Source: UBA947 sp031550975 (GTDB lineage Bacteria > Cyanobacteriota > Vampirovibrionia > Gastranaerophilales > Gastranaerophilaceae). From it: a stretch of 64,000 nucleotides of DNA. The position numbers were made by a program, and so were the translations under genes. Positions 7,142-15,374 of this stretch are shown here, piece after piece; the first letter of the stretch is position 1; each line of letters opens with the position of its first letter. The stretch spans positions 1 to 64,000 of the forward strand of contig JAVBOC010000016.1 of assembly GCA_031550975.1 (NCBI GenBank), given 5' to 3'. A model generated the notes under the pieces. It made no database searches. It was not told where the DNA came from and worked only from the letters and a program-made list of their open reading frames with translations.

Positions 7142-8023
7142 ATGCAGATTCATTCGGTGCAAAACACCCCCAAGTTCAGCGGACAAGAGAACGACCGCGC
7201 TCTGAAACTTGCTTATGCACCTGATTCTTTGCTCAAAAAAATTGCTTACCACAGAGCTTCTGTTTGTACAGATGATTATCATCACCGCAAACTGACAAAT
7301 CTTCTCTATTGCAGCGTTCCTTTGGCTGCGGCTGTTTCGGCTGCTGTGCTTACAAAAGAACCGGTACAATTATTCAACTCGGCAAAAACACTCACAGGTT
7401 ATGCGGCAAAAGCTGCAAACGGGGTGAAATACGGTGCGGGGCTTGCTTTGCTATTAGGCGCAGTTGATGTCATTGCAACCGGCGAAAGAGGTTTGGAAAA
7501 GAGTTCCAGAACTTATCGTTCTATAAAAGACAATCATCCGTTCATAACTCTGGCTGGAGTTGTTGCAGCAACTATCGGGGTAATCCATTTGGTTGGAAAA
7601 GGGCTTGCGAATTTACCGAAAGAGTTTATAAAACCTGAAAAAATGGATGAATTTGACAAATGGGCGCTTAAAACCGGTGCGAGGATTAACAAAAATGAAT
7701 TTATAAAAGATGCAGGCAAACATTTACGCAAAGCCGCAAATGCGATTCATCCGTCTTTAAAAGGTGCGATTAAGACTGGTCTGAGCTGGTCGCCATTAGC
7801 GATATTAGTGGGTGCTTTGATTCACAGCGCAAACCATGCGGCGGTAAAACAAAATGTTTACACCAGAAATTATATAGATTTAAAAACCCGTCAAGCGAAA
7901 GTGAGAACACAAATTGAGCTTGCAAAACAGAATACCTCAGGCAAAACTCCTGTTATAGTTCTTGCTTCTGCAGCTGATAACTGCAAGGATTGTCCTCCTT
8001 GCGAATGCGCTTCTTGTTCTTAG
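7142..8023 (+). CDS. Unknown membrane protein with shared N-terminal signature and Cys-rich tail
   Basis: 293 residues. It starts MQIHSVQNTPKFSG, matching the signature in the proteins at 22002 and 32885. Hydrophobic segments near residues 58-75 (VPLAAAVSAAVL), 96-112, 132-150 (LAGVVAATIGVIHLVG) and 215-232 suggest a multi-pass protein; the rest is lysine-rich. The last 15 residues include CKDCPPCECASC, six cysteines that could bind metal, form disulfides or be acylated. AAGGAAAG lies upstream of the ATG. Not recognised as any characterised family. Confidence 0.75.
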   Translation: MQIHSVQNTPKFSGQENDRALKLAYAPDSLLKKIAYHRASVCTDDYHHRKLTNLLYCSVPLAAAVSAAVLTKEPVQLFNSAKTLTGYAAKAANGVKYGAGLALLLGAVDVIATGERGLEKSSRTYRSIKDNHPFITLAGVVAATIGVIHLVGKGLANLPKEFIKPEKMDEFDKWALKTGARINKNEFIKDAGKHLRKAANAIHPSLKGAIKTGLSWSPLAILVGALIHSANHAAVKQNVYTRNYIDLKTRQAKVRTQIELAKQNTSGKTPVIVLASAADNCKDCPPCECASCS

Positions 8024-8025
8024 AC

Positions 8026-10185
8026 TTATGCTTTAGAAATATCTGAAATCGCAGGATCTAGAAGTCTGCGGCCAACACCTTCAAAGTTTATCGAACAAAG
8101 GGTTTTGTTACCGTATTTAATCATCTTTTCTACCACTCCCTTGCCGTATTTTGGGTGAATAACGGTGTCGCCCTGTTCCAATAGAACAACGTCTTTGCGG
8201 TCAATGTCGTTTGCAGGATAAATTGGCAAACCGGGTTCTTGAACAGGAGCTGGAGCCGGTTCTTCAACGATAGTTTCTTCAACGGTTTCAACGCCGAAAT
8301 CTATTTCAGGTGCGGAATCAAAATCAAACGCAGGTTCTTCGTCCAAAGCCGCGGCAAGATCAATGTCTTCCTCATCTGTTGCAAATTCTTCATCTTCCAC
8401 GATAGTCGCTTCGGTTTCTAAGGGCTGTACGAATTCTTCTGCAAAAATATCTTCTGCTAGTTCCGGCTCTATGGCAGGTTCCAGTTCGGTATCCAACGTC
8501 GGCTCAAATTCAGTTTCAAGCTCAGTTTCAAACACTTCAGGAGTTGATTCGACAGTAAAGTTCGCCGCTTCAATAAACTCATTTTCAATTTTCTCCTCAG
8601 GCATCTGAACAGGTGTGAACGGAGTTTCGTCCATATCAAAATTTAGTTCGGGAGTGATTGCATTTGGGTCAAACTCAAGCTCAGGGGTTTCAATCTCCGA
8701 GGTATCCCATTCTTCTTCAATCGGTGCTTCGATTTCTTCTTCGATTTTGGCAGGAATTTCTGTTTCAACTTCTGTCTCAGGTTCTGCAAGCCCTGAAAAC
8801 TCAGGCAATTCAGAAGACTCCTCCTCAACAGAAGCGAACTCTTCTAGGTCTGCATCGTCTAGATTTAATGCGACGGGTTCTTCAAGTTCAATTTCGAGTT
8901 TTTCTTCCACAACTTCCGTTTGAACATCAGCAGTCTCCTCGGCCTCGGCCGCTTCTTGCTCAATGCGTCTTGCCTCATCTTCTATTGCATCTAAATCATC
9001 AAGCTGCAATATCAATGGAAGATTTTGCGTGTGGCTTCCGTAAACAACAAATTCATCATAGTTAAGTTTGTTCAAGAAGGCATTGTAATCAGCGAAATCG
9101 TGCTGCTGAACAAGTGGTGCAAACAAGATTAAATTGCCCGCAGCTTGTTTTAATTCAGACAGATATTTATATTCGTGACCGCAAATTATGGTTGTTGAAA
9201 CATTTATCTTATCAGCAAATCTTTTCAAGAGTTTTTTGCTGCTGTTGTCGTTGTTGACGTTAATAAATGAGTAAACATTTGCGTCAATTCTTTCTAAAAG
9301 CTCATAAGAATACTGAATGATTTCTTGTTGAAGTTTCGTGTCAGCGTACGAAATGTCGATGACAGTGACATTGTTTTGTTCGACATTCATGCTGAGTTTT
9401 AAAATATCTTTCATGTCGCGGGCAAAAACATTTGCATCGCGATATCTTAGCAATTTGTTTTTCAATAATACAAGCTCAATAATGCCGGTTTCTTTGTATT
9501 GTGCATCAATTACATTCAAGAAAGTTTCAAAAGGGATGAACTTTTCCGGAATGGTTTTGATGTAGTCTTGAAGTTCAAGAAAAACATTCTGAATAAGCGC
9601 TCTGCTTGTAACATCAATGTCGTTTAGGTCGTTTTCATAAATGTAATTTATAGCCTCATAGCTTAGCGGCATTCTGAAATCGCGGCCAAAAACCAGTTTT
9701 GGTCCTGAAACGAGGCTGCCGTCGGTGTCAAACACAACAGCTTTTTGCCCTGTTTGCTCAAATTGAGCAAGGAAGTTTTGAACCAATAAGGCAGTATTTT
9801 CAGGCTTGTTAGAGCAGATTACAAGGTTGTTTTCAAATATTGATTTATCAAGCGACAATACGCATTCTTGCTGTGCGAGTTTACCTATTAAAATAGGTGT
9901 TTCAGCCGGCAAGATTCCCAGTAATTCGCGAGAAGGCAATACTGAAAGCGCAGATTTTAGCGATGGGATTGAGCCGTCGTAGTTATTCAGGACCCCGTTT
10001 TCGTCAAAGGTGAAAAGCAGTTTAACCATAGCATAGTTTGCATCAAAATCAGCCTTGAGGCTTACAACTTGACCAACATAAGGCATATTTTCGTCTTCGA
10101 TTACCAAAAACCCGGACAAAACGAGGTTGTCATTGACATCATAGACAACTTTGACCAAATTGTTCTTAATTTCCAATACTTGCAT
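8026..10185 (-). CDS. Degenerate HerA-like protein with long acidic linker and C-terminal UvrD-type SH3 domain
   Basis: 719 residues, three parts. Residues 1-395 resemble a HerA-type ATPase: an N-terminal beta-rich HAS-barrel-like part, then 'NNLVICSNKPENTALLVQNFL' (119-139, written here only as a span) where a Walker A loop would lie, but without G-K-[ST]. 'VTVIDIS' near 273-279 could be a Walker B-type strand. Residues 396-655 are a disordered, Glu/Asp-dominated linker. Residues 668-712 (GDTVIHPKYGKGVV and INFEGVGRRLL) match the Tudor/SH3 domain that ends UvrD/PcrA helicases and contacts RNA polymerase. Domain calls are by eye. AGGAGAGG precedes the ATG. Probable role: a nucleic-acid or transcription-associated scaffold, uncertain. 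Confidence 0.8.
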   Translation of the reverse strand: MQVLEIKNNLVKVVYDVNDNLVLSGFLVIEDENMPYVGQVVSLKADFDANYAMVKLLFTFDENGVLNNYDGSIPSLKSALSVLPSRELLGILPAETPILIGKLAQQECVLSLDKSIFENNLVICSNKPENTALLVQNFLAQFEQTGQKAVVFDTDGSLVSGPKLVFGRDFRMPLSYEAINYIYENDLNDIDVTSRALIQNVFLELQDYIKTIPEKFIPFETFLNVIDAQYKETGIIELVLLKNKLLRYRDANVFARDMKDILKLSMNVEQNNVTVIDISYADTKLQQEIIQYSYELLERIDANVYSFINVNNDNSSKKLLKRFADKINVSTTIICGHEYKYLSELKQAAGNLILFAPLVQQHDFADYNAFLNKLNYDEFVVYGSHTQNLPLILQLDDLDAIEDEARRIEQEAAEAEETADVQTEVVEEKLEIELEEPVALNLDDADLEEFASVEEESSELPEFSGLAEPETEVETEIPAKIEEEIEAPIEEEWDTSEIETPELEFDPNAITPELNFDMDETPFTPVQMPEEKIENEFIEAANFTVESTPEVFETELETEFEPTLDTELEPAIEPELAEDIFAEEFVQPLETEATIVEDEEFATDEEDIDLAAALDEEPAFDFDSAPEIDFGVETVEETIVEEPAPAPVQEPGLPIYPANDIDRKDVVLLEQGDTVIHPKYGKGVVEKMIKYGNKTLCSINFEGVGRRLLDPAISDISKA

Positions 10186-10226
10186 TTCTCAACCTCTCCT
10201 TACGCGTTTATTTTAGCATAGATTTC

Positions 10227-10787
10227 TTAATCTTGCAATTTGTTATAGATGTCGACGGTGCAAGGGCAAATTTTTAATCCGCGCTCCACGAGGCTTTTTA
10301 TGGTCGCGCAATAACATTCCAAAAGCGCTTTGTCCAGCCCGTGTTCGTCAAGGATTTTTTCAATTTGTTTGCAGAAATCTTTCTCGCGCGTGTTGGATTC
10401 TATTTTGTCTGCAAGGAAAATTATTTTCTCAAAAGTGCTCATGTCTACTTTTCCAAGAGTGTGGCATTTTATAGCACTTAAAATTTCATCGTCGCAGACC
10501 CCGAGCTCTTTCTCTGCAATATGCGCGCTAACCGGAGCGTGGTAAGTTTTTGGGTTGATAAGTTCGTTTTCGTCAAGTGTTAAATGCTCGTCGATAATTT
10601 CTTTTAACTGCTCTTTGCTAAAACACTTTGCGCAATCGTGTAAGAGTCCGGCAAGGTATGCTTTTTCTTCGTCAACGCCGTGTATGCCGGCCAATCGCCT
10701 TGCGCAATCAGCGGTTCCGAGTGAATGAGAAAACCGTTCTTCGTTGAGATTTTTCTTTAACCAATCAAGAGTTTTTGTATAATCCAT
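10227..10787 (-). CDS. yqeK: YqeK-type HD-domain hydrolase (symmetrical Ap4A hydrolase family)
   Basis: 186 residues from MDYTKTL. The HD motif is intact (H21, H50-D51 in LLHDCAK, later D in 'FLADKIE'). YqeK proteins split diadenosine tetraphosphate symmetrically into two ADP, using iron. The start is chosen because the longer upstream reading runs back into nadD; the two genes overlap by 23 bases. nadD-yqeK adjacency is conserved widely, which supports the call; the usual third partner rsfS is not here. Confidence 0.88.
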   Translation of the reverse strand: MDYTKTLDWLKKNLNEERFSHSLGTADCARRLAGIHGVDEEKAYLAGLLHDCAKCFSKEQLKEIIDEHLTLDENELINPKTYHAPVSAHIAEKELGVCDDEILSAIKCHTLGKVDMSTFEKIIFLADKIESNTREKDFCKQIEKILDEHGLDKALLECYCATIKSLVERGLKICPCTVDIYNKLQD

Positions 10788-11280
10788 GTTCTCTAATATA
10801 GCACAAGACATCCTCGCTGACCATATCATCAACAGGGCTATTGTTTGCAATCCATTCTCTTATTTTTTTTGACGAAATCTCATCGACTCGCGGGTAAATG
10901 ATAAAATCAACAAGCTTCTTTAATGCCTGTGCCTTGTGCCAACCGTTAATTCCCTCGTAGGCATCCTGACCGATGATAAAACCAATATGGTCTGTCTTGT
11001 AAATTTTGCGCAGTTTCACAATAGTATTGTAAGTATAGGAAACATCTTCGCTTTTGTATTCGATATCAGAAACTTCAAACCTCGGCTCACACGCAACCGC
11101 GAGTTTAACCATATTTAGCCGGTGTTCGCTCAGTTCCTTATCAAACTCCTTATGCGGTGGTTTATACGCCGGGATGAAGATAATTTTATCATAATCATAG
11201 CGTTCCAAGGTTTCCTTTGCGATACGCAAATGGCTGTTGTGGATAGGATTAAATGTTCCTTGGAATACGCAGATTTTCAT
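10765..11280 (-). CDS. nadD: Nicotinate-nucleotide adenylyltransferase
   Basis: 171 residues from MKICVFQGTFNPIHNSHL, which carries the adenylyltransferase GxFxPxHxxH nucleotide-binding motif. 'FIPAYKPPHK' near residue 38 and 'FIIGQDAY' near 102 are NadD hallmarks. It converts nicotinate mononucleotide plus ATP to deamido-NAD. It is shorter than the usual 190-210 residues: roughly 20 residues are missing before the late SSxxIR motif, which reads SSKKIR instead of SSTxIR. No clear Shine-Dalgarno is seen. Confidence 0.9.
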   Translation of the reverse strand: MKICVFQGTFNPIHNSHLRIAKETLERYDYDKIIFIPAYKPPHKEFDKELSEHRLNMVKLAVACEPRFEVSDIEYKSEDVSYTYNTIVKLRKIYKTDHIGFIIGQDAYEGINGWHKAQALKKLVDFIIYPRVDEISSKKIREWIANNSPVDDMVSEDVLCYIREHGLYKNS

Positions 11281-11419
11281 ATGCAAATTGTAGCATAAAT
11301 ACAAACAATCAATGAAATAACGCCAGTTTGTGAGTGGTGAGTACTGAATGGTTCATATAGTTCGCTTTGCTCACATAAAATTAAATAGGCTATTCACAAT
11401 TCACTATTTACTAAATAAA

Positions 11420-11449
11420 GAAAACCTGATCTCGTAGGGAAATCAGGTG
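11420..11449 (-). terminator. Intrinsic terminator of the 55-residue gene
   Basis: ACCTGAT (11424-11430) pairs with ATCAGGT (11442-11448); on the minus strand the stem is followed by TTTTCTTTATTT. Confidence 0.7.
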
Positions 11450-11488
11450 AAAAGTTGTAGGGGAAAAATTAAATTGGAGTTAAGTCTT

Positions 11489-11656
11489 TTACAGATTCAG
11501 AGCCCGTCTGTTAGACAACGCGATGAAATTCATCTGCGCGAACAGAATCTCTGATTTATCTTCAAACGCGGCTACTGGCGGCGGGTTGCTTGTAACCTGA
11601 GCGCTATACATCTCTTTTAGCTTGTCGTCAATTTTGTTTAAATTTGCAACTGCCAT
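11489..11656 (-). CDS. Small protein of unknown function (55 residues)
   Basis: Starts MAVANLNKIDDKLKEMYSAQ, with GAGAGG ten bases before the ATG, and ends ALSNRRALNL. Mostly helical and soluble, no cysteine, no membrane segment. It has its own terminator, and its start is clearly better than the longer upstream reading, whose extra residues look non-coding. Divergent from the 802-residue membrane protein gene. Confidence 0.6.
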   Translation of the reverse strand: MAVANLNKIDDKLKEMYSAQVTSNPPPVAAFEDKSEILFAQMNFIALSNRRALNL

Positions 11657-11817
11657 AATAAAGCCTCTCGTTCTAAATCTCTCTTGCATATATAAAGTAT
11701 ATAAAAGTATCTTGATTTCAGAGAGGGCAGTTTTCGTTACAAAAGTTAACAGGTAATCCCACTTCAAAAGGCAATTTCTTAGCCAAAAATGTTTTTATAT
11801 ATTATATAGGGGAAACT

Positions 11818-14226
11818 ATGTCAAATCAGGTAGGTAGAAAAGAATTAGCAATGCAAGGGATGCAGCCGCAACAAGTACAGCAGCAGCAAGCCTATTATCC
11901 TGCGATGCAGGGCGAACTTCCTGTTAATCCTGAACTATTAAAAGAACAGGCTCAAGATACTTACCAAACAAACCCTTTTGTAACGACTCTTGCGGAGTTC
12001 TTGGAAACTGAACCAAAGGATGTAGTTAAGGTTCTTGGGCTTTCCATCCCAGTCAGTATTGCTCTTGGACAAGCGATGGATAAGTTCGGACAGGCAAGCC
12101 GTGGGACTTATGCACAATCCATTCAGGGCAGAATGGGGGCTGTTGGGGAGAGAATATCAACGGCAGTTACAGACAGTGCTGTTTATAAAAACAGTGTTGT
12201 TCAAGGTGCTATTAAAGCTAAAAATACAGGCTACGGCTGGTTTAGAACAAATATCGTTAATAAAGTAAATATTTTAAAAGCAATCTGGGATAATCCTTCA
12301 AAACCGGAATTCCACATGGCAAAACCAATGGCAAACGGTATGCTCGGGTTTGAATTGGGTGAATATCAATCAGCCGTGGATGCGTTCTTGAAGCCACAAA
12401 AACATCTTAAAGATATAGACTGCTACGGTGCTAGCCCTGAATTAAGAGCGAAATACAAGGCGCGATTTGACGCTGCTCTTGCAAAAGAGCCTAAGGGGCT
12501 ATCTGCAGTTGGACAATGGTTTAAGAGCCGTGTTTTCGGAGTTCCTGCTGCTGATGCTGAGAGACTCGGCATTGTAGCTGAAGCATCATTTGAGTCTGTT
12601 ATCAGAGAACGTGGCAGACATAACGGAAAACTAAGTCCAGCAAAGTTGGATAAGGTCGTAGACAGTATGTTGGCTAAATATAGAGCCGCAGCTCCTGCAG
12701 TTCAAGATAAGATGCTAAAAACGGCTAAGTTAAAAGCAATAGCCTACACTGGTATTGCAGAGCATGAAAAATTAATGCCTGTTATACAAGAAAGTGCAGA
12801 TGTGGCCATCAAAAAAGGCAACAAAACTAGTCCTAAGTTCTTTGCGAGAAGAGGATTTAGCGATGCGAATGCTGGTACGAAGTCAAAAGGCGTCTTATTG
12901 GGAAGAAAGGTTTACTTCTCTGAAATCAACAACAAATTAATTGGTTGCTTGACAGACTCTAAGAGCCCGCATCACGTTCACAAAAGCTGGCTTGGCCGTT
13001 CATTGCCAAAATGGGCTCAATACGGTCTTGAAGGTATTACAAACAGTGTTGCCGGTGGTAAAATGGCGGCGATATTTGGCGGCGTATTCCTTACAGGACT
13101 CGTTTTATGGAAAGTTATGCACGCTGAAAAAGGCGACAAAGCTAAGACTTTTGTTGATAGAATGGCTGATCTTATCGGTATGTTCGCGGTAATCCCATTG
13201 GCAGTAATGACCTTCCACAGAGCGGGTGGTATTCAGTATGCCGGCATGAACGCTAAAGGAATGGAAAAAGCTCTAGAATCCCTTCAAAAAGGCAGAATTG
13301 GCTTATGGGGTAAAATGACTGACGCTCAAAAGCAAGCAGCAACTGACCTTGTTAAAAAGATTCAAGGCCACCCTGCCTTCGAAAAATCACCTGTCGAAGC
13401 ATACAGAGCAGTATTAAAAGACTTCAACAAAAAAGCACTTGATGCTGGTTTTGCCGGTCAAAAAGAAATATTTAAAGCTGAGAAAATAGCGTTAAAAACT
13501 GTCCGCGGTCAATCAGGCAGAAACCCAATCACCTGGTTGTTCAAAAAAGCTGCAAACTTCATAACAGGCGGCTTGGAAACAATAGAAGTATATCGCAATG
13601 CTCCGTTGACCAAACCGGGCGGTATAAAAGGTGTCGGCACTCGTTTGCTTGATATGATTAAACATCCGACAATGTACTTTAGAAAAGTCGGTGGCGGTTT
13701 CTTAAGACTTGGTATTATAATGATGGCGATTCTGCCTTTCTTCGGTAAGGCGCTCCTAAAAGGTACGCACGCAATCTTCGGACGCCCAAAACACTCTGCA
13801 CTTGATCGTTATGAAGAAGGCGAAAAAGAGAAAAAGGCAAAAGAAGAAGCTGAAGCAGCGCAAATTGCTCAAGAAAAAGCTATGCAAGAAGCAATGATTG
13901 CACAAGCAAAAGCTGAACATGACGCTAAAATTGCCTCTCAAACTTGGCGCCAAGTACAGGATTATAAAAAACCGGACATCTACGAAAGTCATACAAACTT
14001 GTTAAACCCTGTTAAACACCCTGAATTATTTCCGGGTAGAGGGGTAAATAATTCTGTAGCTGATGTCGCAAATAAAACCACTGAACCGGCAAAACCAATC
14101 AGAACTTATATCCCGTCTTCAGCACAAGTTCAATTGATGGGTGAAAACATTGACCCAGCGCTTGCTGCTCTAAAACGCTCTGAAAACGCTGAGAAAATGG
14201 CTATGCAGACTTTGGCGATGAAGTAA
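11818..14226 (+). CDS. Large membrane protein of unknown function (802 residues)
   Basis: The N-terminus is Gln/Met-rich (QQVQQQQAYYP). Next come a hydrophobic patch near residue 70 (VLGLSIPVSIALGQAM), a mostly soluble middle, two membrane segments near 415-460 (AAIFGGVFLTGLVLWKV; LIGMFAVIPLAVMTF), another near 635 (LGIIMMAILPFFGKALL), then an Ala/Glu/Lys coiled coil near 670-710 and a Pro-rich tail. GGGG lies upstream of the ATG. No catalytic motif and no recognised domain. It may be lineage-specific; envelope organisation or a secretion-linked scaffold are guesses only. Confidence 0.75.
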   Translation: MSNQVGRKELAMQGMQPQQVQQQQAYYPAMQGELPVNPELLKEQAQDTYQTNPFVTTLAEFLETEPKDVVKVLGLSIPVSIALGQAMDKFGQASRGTYAQSIQGRMGAVGERISTAVTDSAVYKNSVVQGAIKAKNTGYGWFRTNIVNKVNILKAIWDNPSKPEFHMAKPMANGMLGFELGEYQSAVDAFLKPQKHLKDIDCYGASPELRAKYKARFDAALAKEPKGLSAVGQWFKSRVFGVPAADAERLGIVAEASFESVIRERGRHNGKLSPAKLDKVVDSMLAKYRAAAPAVQDKMLKTAKLKAIAYTGIAEHEKLMPVIQESADVAIKKGNKTSPKFFARRGFSDANAGTKSKGVLLGRKVYFSEINNKLIGCLTDSKSPHHVHKSWLGRSLPKWAQYGLEGITNSVAGGKMAAIFGGVFLTGLVLWKVMHAEKGDKAKTFVDRMADLIGMFAVIPLAVMTFHRAGGIQYAGMNAKGMEKALESLQKGRIGLWGKMTDAQKQAATDLVKKIQGHPAFEKSPVEAYRAVLKDFNKKALDAGFAGQKEIFKAEKIALKTVRGQSGRNPITWLFKKAANFITGGLETIEVYRNAPLTKPGGIKGVGTRLLDMIKHPTMYFRKVGGGFLRLGIIMMAILPFFGKALLKGTHAIFGRPKHSALDRYEEGEKEKKAKEEAEAAQIAQEKAMQEAMIAQAKAEHDAKIASQTWRQVQDYKKPDIYESHTNLLNPVKHPELFPGRGVNNSVADVANKTTEPAKPIRTYIPSSAQVQLMGENIDPALAALKRSENAEKMAMQTLAMK

Positions 14227-14233
14227 CTATTTC

Positions 14234-14319
14234 GTCATTGTGAGGAAGTAAACTTATTTACGACCGCGGCAATCCAGTCTGTTGAATTTCTGGATTGCTT
14301 CGCTAATGCTCGCAATGAC
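14234..14319. repeat. Dispersed palindromic repeat, GTCATTG family, copy 1
   Basis: Ends GTCATTGTGAG and CTCGCAATGAC are inverted. The reverse complement shares AGCGAAGCAATC, AGAAA and GACTGGATTGCCGCGGTCG with the copy at 57849-57924. Non-coding, between genes. Confidence 0.75.
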
Positions 14320-14387
14320 CACTAAATTTGATTTTCCTTAAAAATGTTCCATACTGTTGGCAGGGGTAAGTTAAAGAGGGATGTTAA

Positions 14388-15374
14388 ATGAAAAGTGATT
14401 TTTTGAAACTGCACATTTCAATTGTATTGGCGGGGTTTACGGGGATTTTTGGGAAACTGATTAACCTTAATGAAGGCCTGCTTGTCTGGTATAGGGTGCT
14501 GATTTCGTTTTTGATTTTGCTGGCGATTTTGCCGGCTGCGGGCGGACTCCCTAAAGTAAATAAAGAAAGTTTTTTCAAGGTTACGGGTACCGGGATGCTC
14601 TTGGCGCTTCACTTTTTGTTTTTTTACGGCAGCATAACATATTCTAATGTGTCGGTGGGCGTTGTTTGCTATTCGCTCGTCGGATTCTTCACAGCAATTT
14701 TCGAACCGCTGATGACGGGAAAAGTGTTTAATAAAAAAGAGCTTGTCTACAGTCTGATTGCCGTTGCTGGGATTTTGCTGATATTTAATTTAGATGTAAA
14801 TTATAGGTTTGGAATAATCCTTGGGGTTATTGCGTCTGCTTTCGCGGCTCTGTTTACTATTGCGAATAAAATGGTCGGAGAGGGCAAACCTTCGCGCACA
14901 CTGTTGTTTTATGAATTCCTTGGCGCAACAGCGTTTATGAGTGCGATTTTGCCGCTTTATTTGCATTTTAATCCGGTTCAAACAATTATGCCGTCAGCGA
15001 TGGATTTTGGGTATTTGCTTATATTGGCGTTCTTCTGTACGGTGGGACAGTATATTTTACACATTCAGGCGCTCAAAACAATTTCCGCGTTTACGGTGAG
15101 TTTGAGTGGAAATTTAGAACCACTGTATGGAATTGCAATCGCAATCTGCTTCCTGGGAGAAGCACAGCAGTTGGGATGGCCATTTTATGCGGGGATGGCG
15201 CTGATTATTTCATCAGTTATTCTTCAAAGCATTGACCGACCGAGTGTCGAGCCGGTAAGCGAAAAACGTGAGTACCCAGCATATTATTCCGAAAGCAATC
15301 CCGGCCGCCATAGTGGAGTGATATGCGCGCAGGAATGCAGTCTCGAGCCCGAGCCCGTTTTGCAAGAAGTCTGA
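14388..15374 (+). CDS. EamA/DMT-family permease
   Basis: 328 residues with ten hydrophobic helices in two EamA halves; the first begins 'IVLAGFTGIFGKLI' and the second 'ILGVIASAFAALFTI' near residue 143. The family exports or imports metabolites (amino acids, nucleotides, sugars) by proton or solute exchange; substrate unknown. 'ALKTISAFTVSLSGNLEPLYGI' lies at the usual spot in the second repeat (given here only as a landmark near residue 228). The C-terminal 50 residues after the last helix are read over the 3' end of the opposing MFS gene: a 162-base convergent overlap. Confidence 0.88.
   Translation: MKSDFLKLHISIVLAGFTGIFGKLINLNEGLLVWYRVLISFLILLAILPAAGGLPKVNKESFFKVTGTGMLLALHFLFFYGSITYSNVSVGVVCYSLVGFFTAIFEPLMTGKVFNKKELVYSLIAVAGILLIFNLDVNYRFGIILGVIASAFAALFTIANKMVGEGKPSRTLLFYEFLGATAFMSAILPLYLHFNPVQTIMPSAMDFGYLLILAFFCTVGQYILHIQALKTISAFTVSLSGNLEPLYGIAIAICFLGEAQQLGWPFYAGMALIISSVILQSIDRPSVEPVSEKREYPAYYSESNPGRHSGVICAQECSLEPEPVLQEV

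Noticed and set aside
7142..8023. Ferredoxin-like reading of the Cys-rich tail
   Set aside because: The spacing does not fit CxxCxxCxxxC and the tail is too short for a ferredoxin fold.
8239..9065. Ser- and Gln-rich reading frames opposite the acidic linker
   Set aside because: They are antisense shadows of GAA/GAG-rich codons in the 719-residue protein.
10765..11304. Upstream Met start of NadD at 11304
   Set aside because: The eight extra residues precede the conserved nucleotide-binding motif that normally starts at residue 3-8 and lack a ribosome-binding site.
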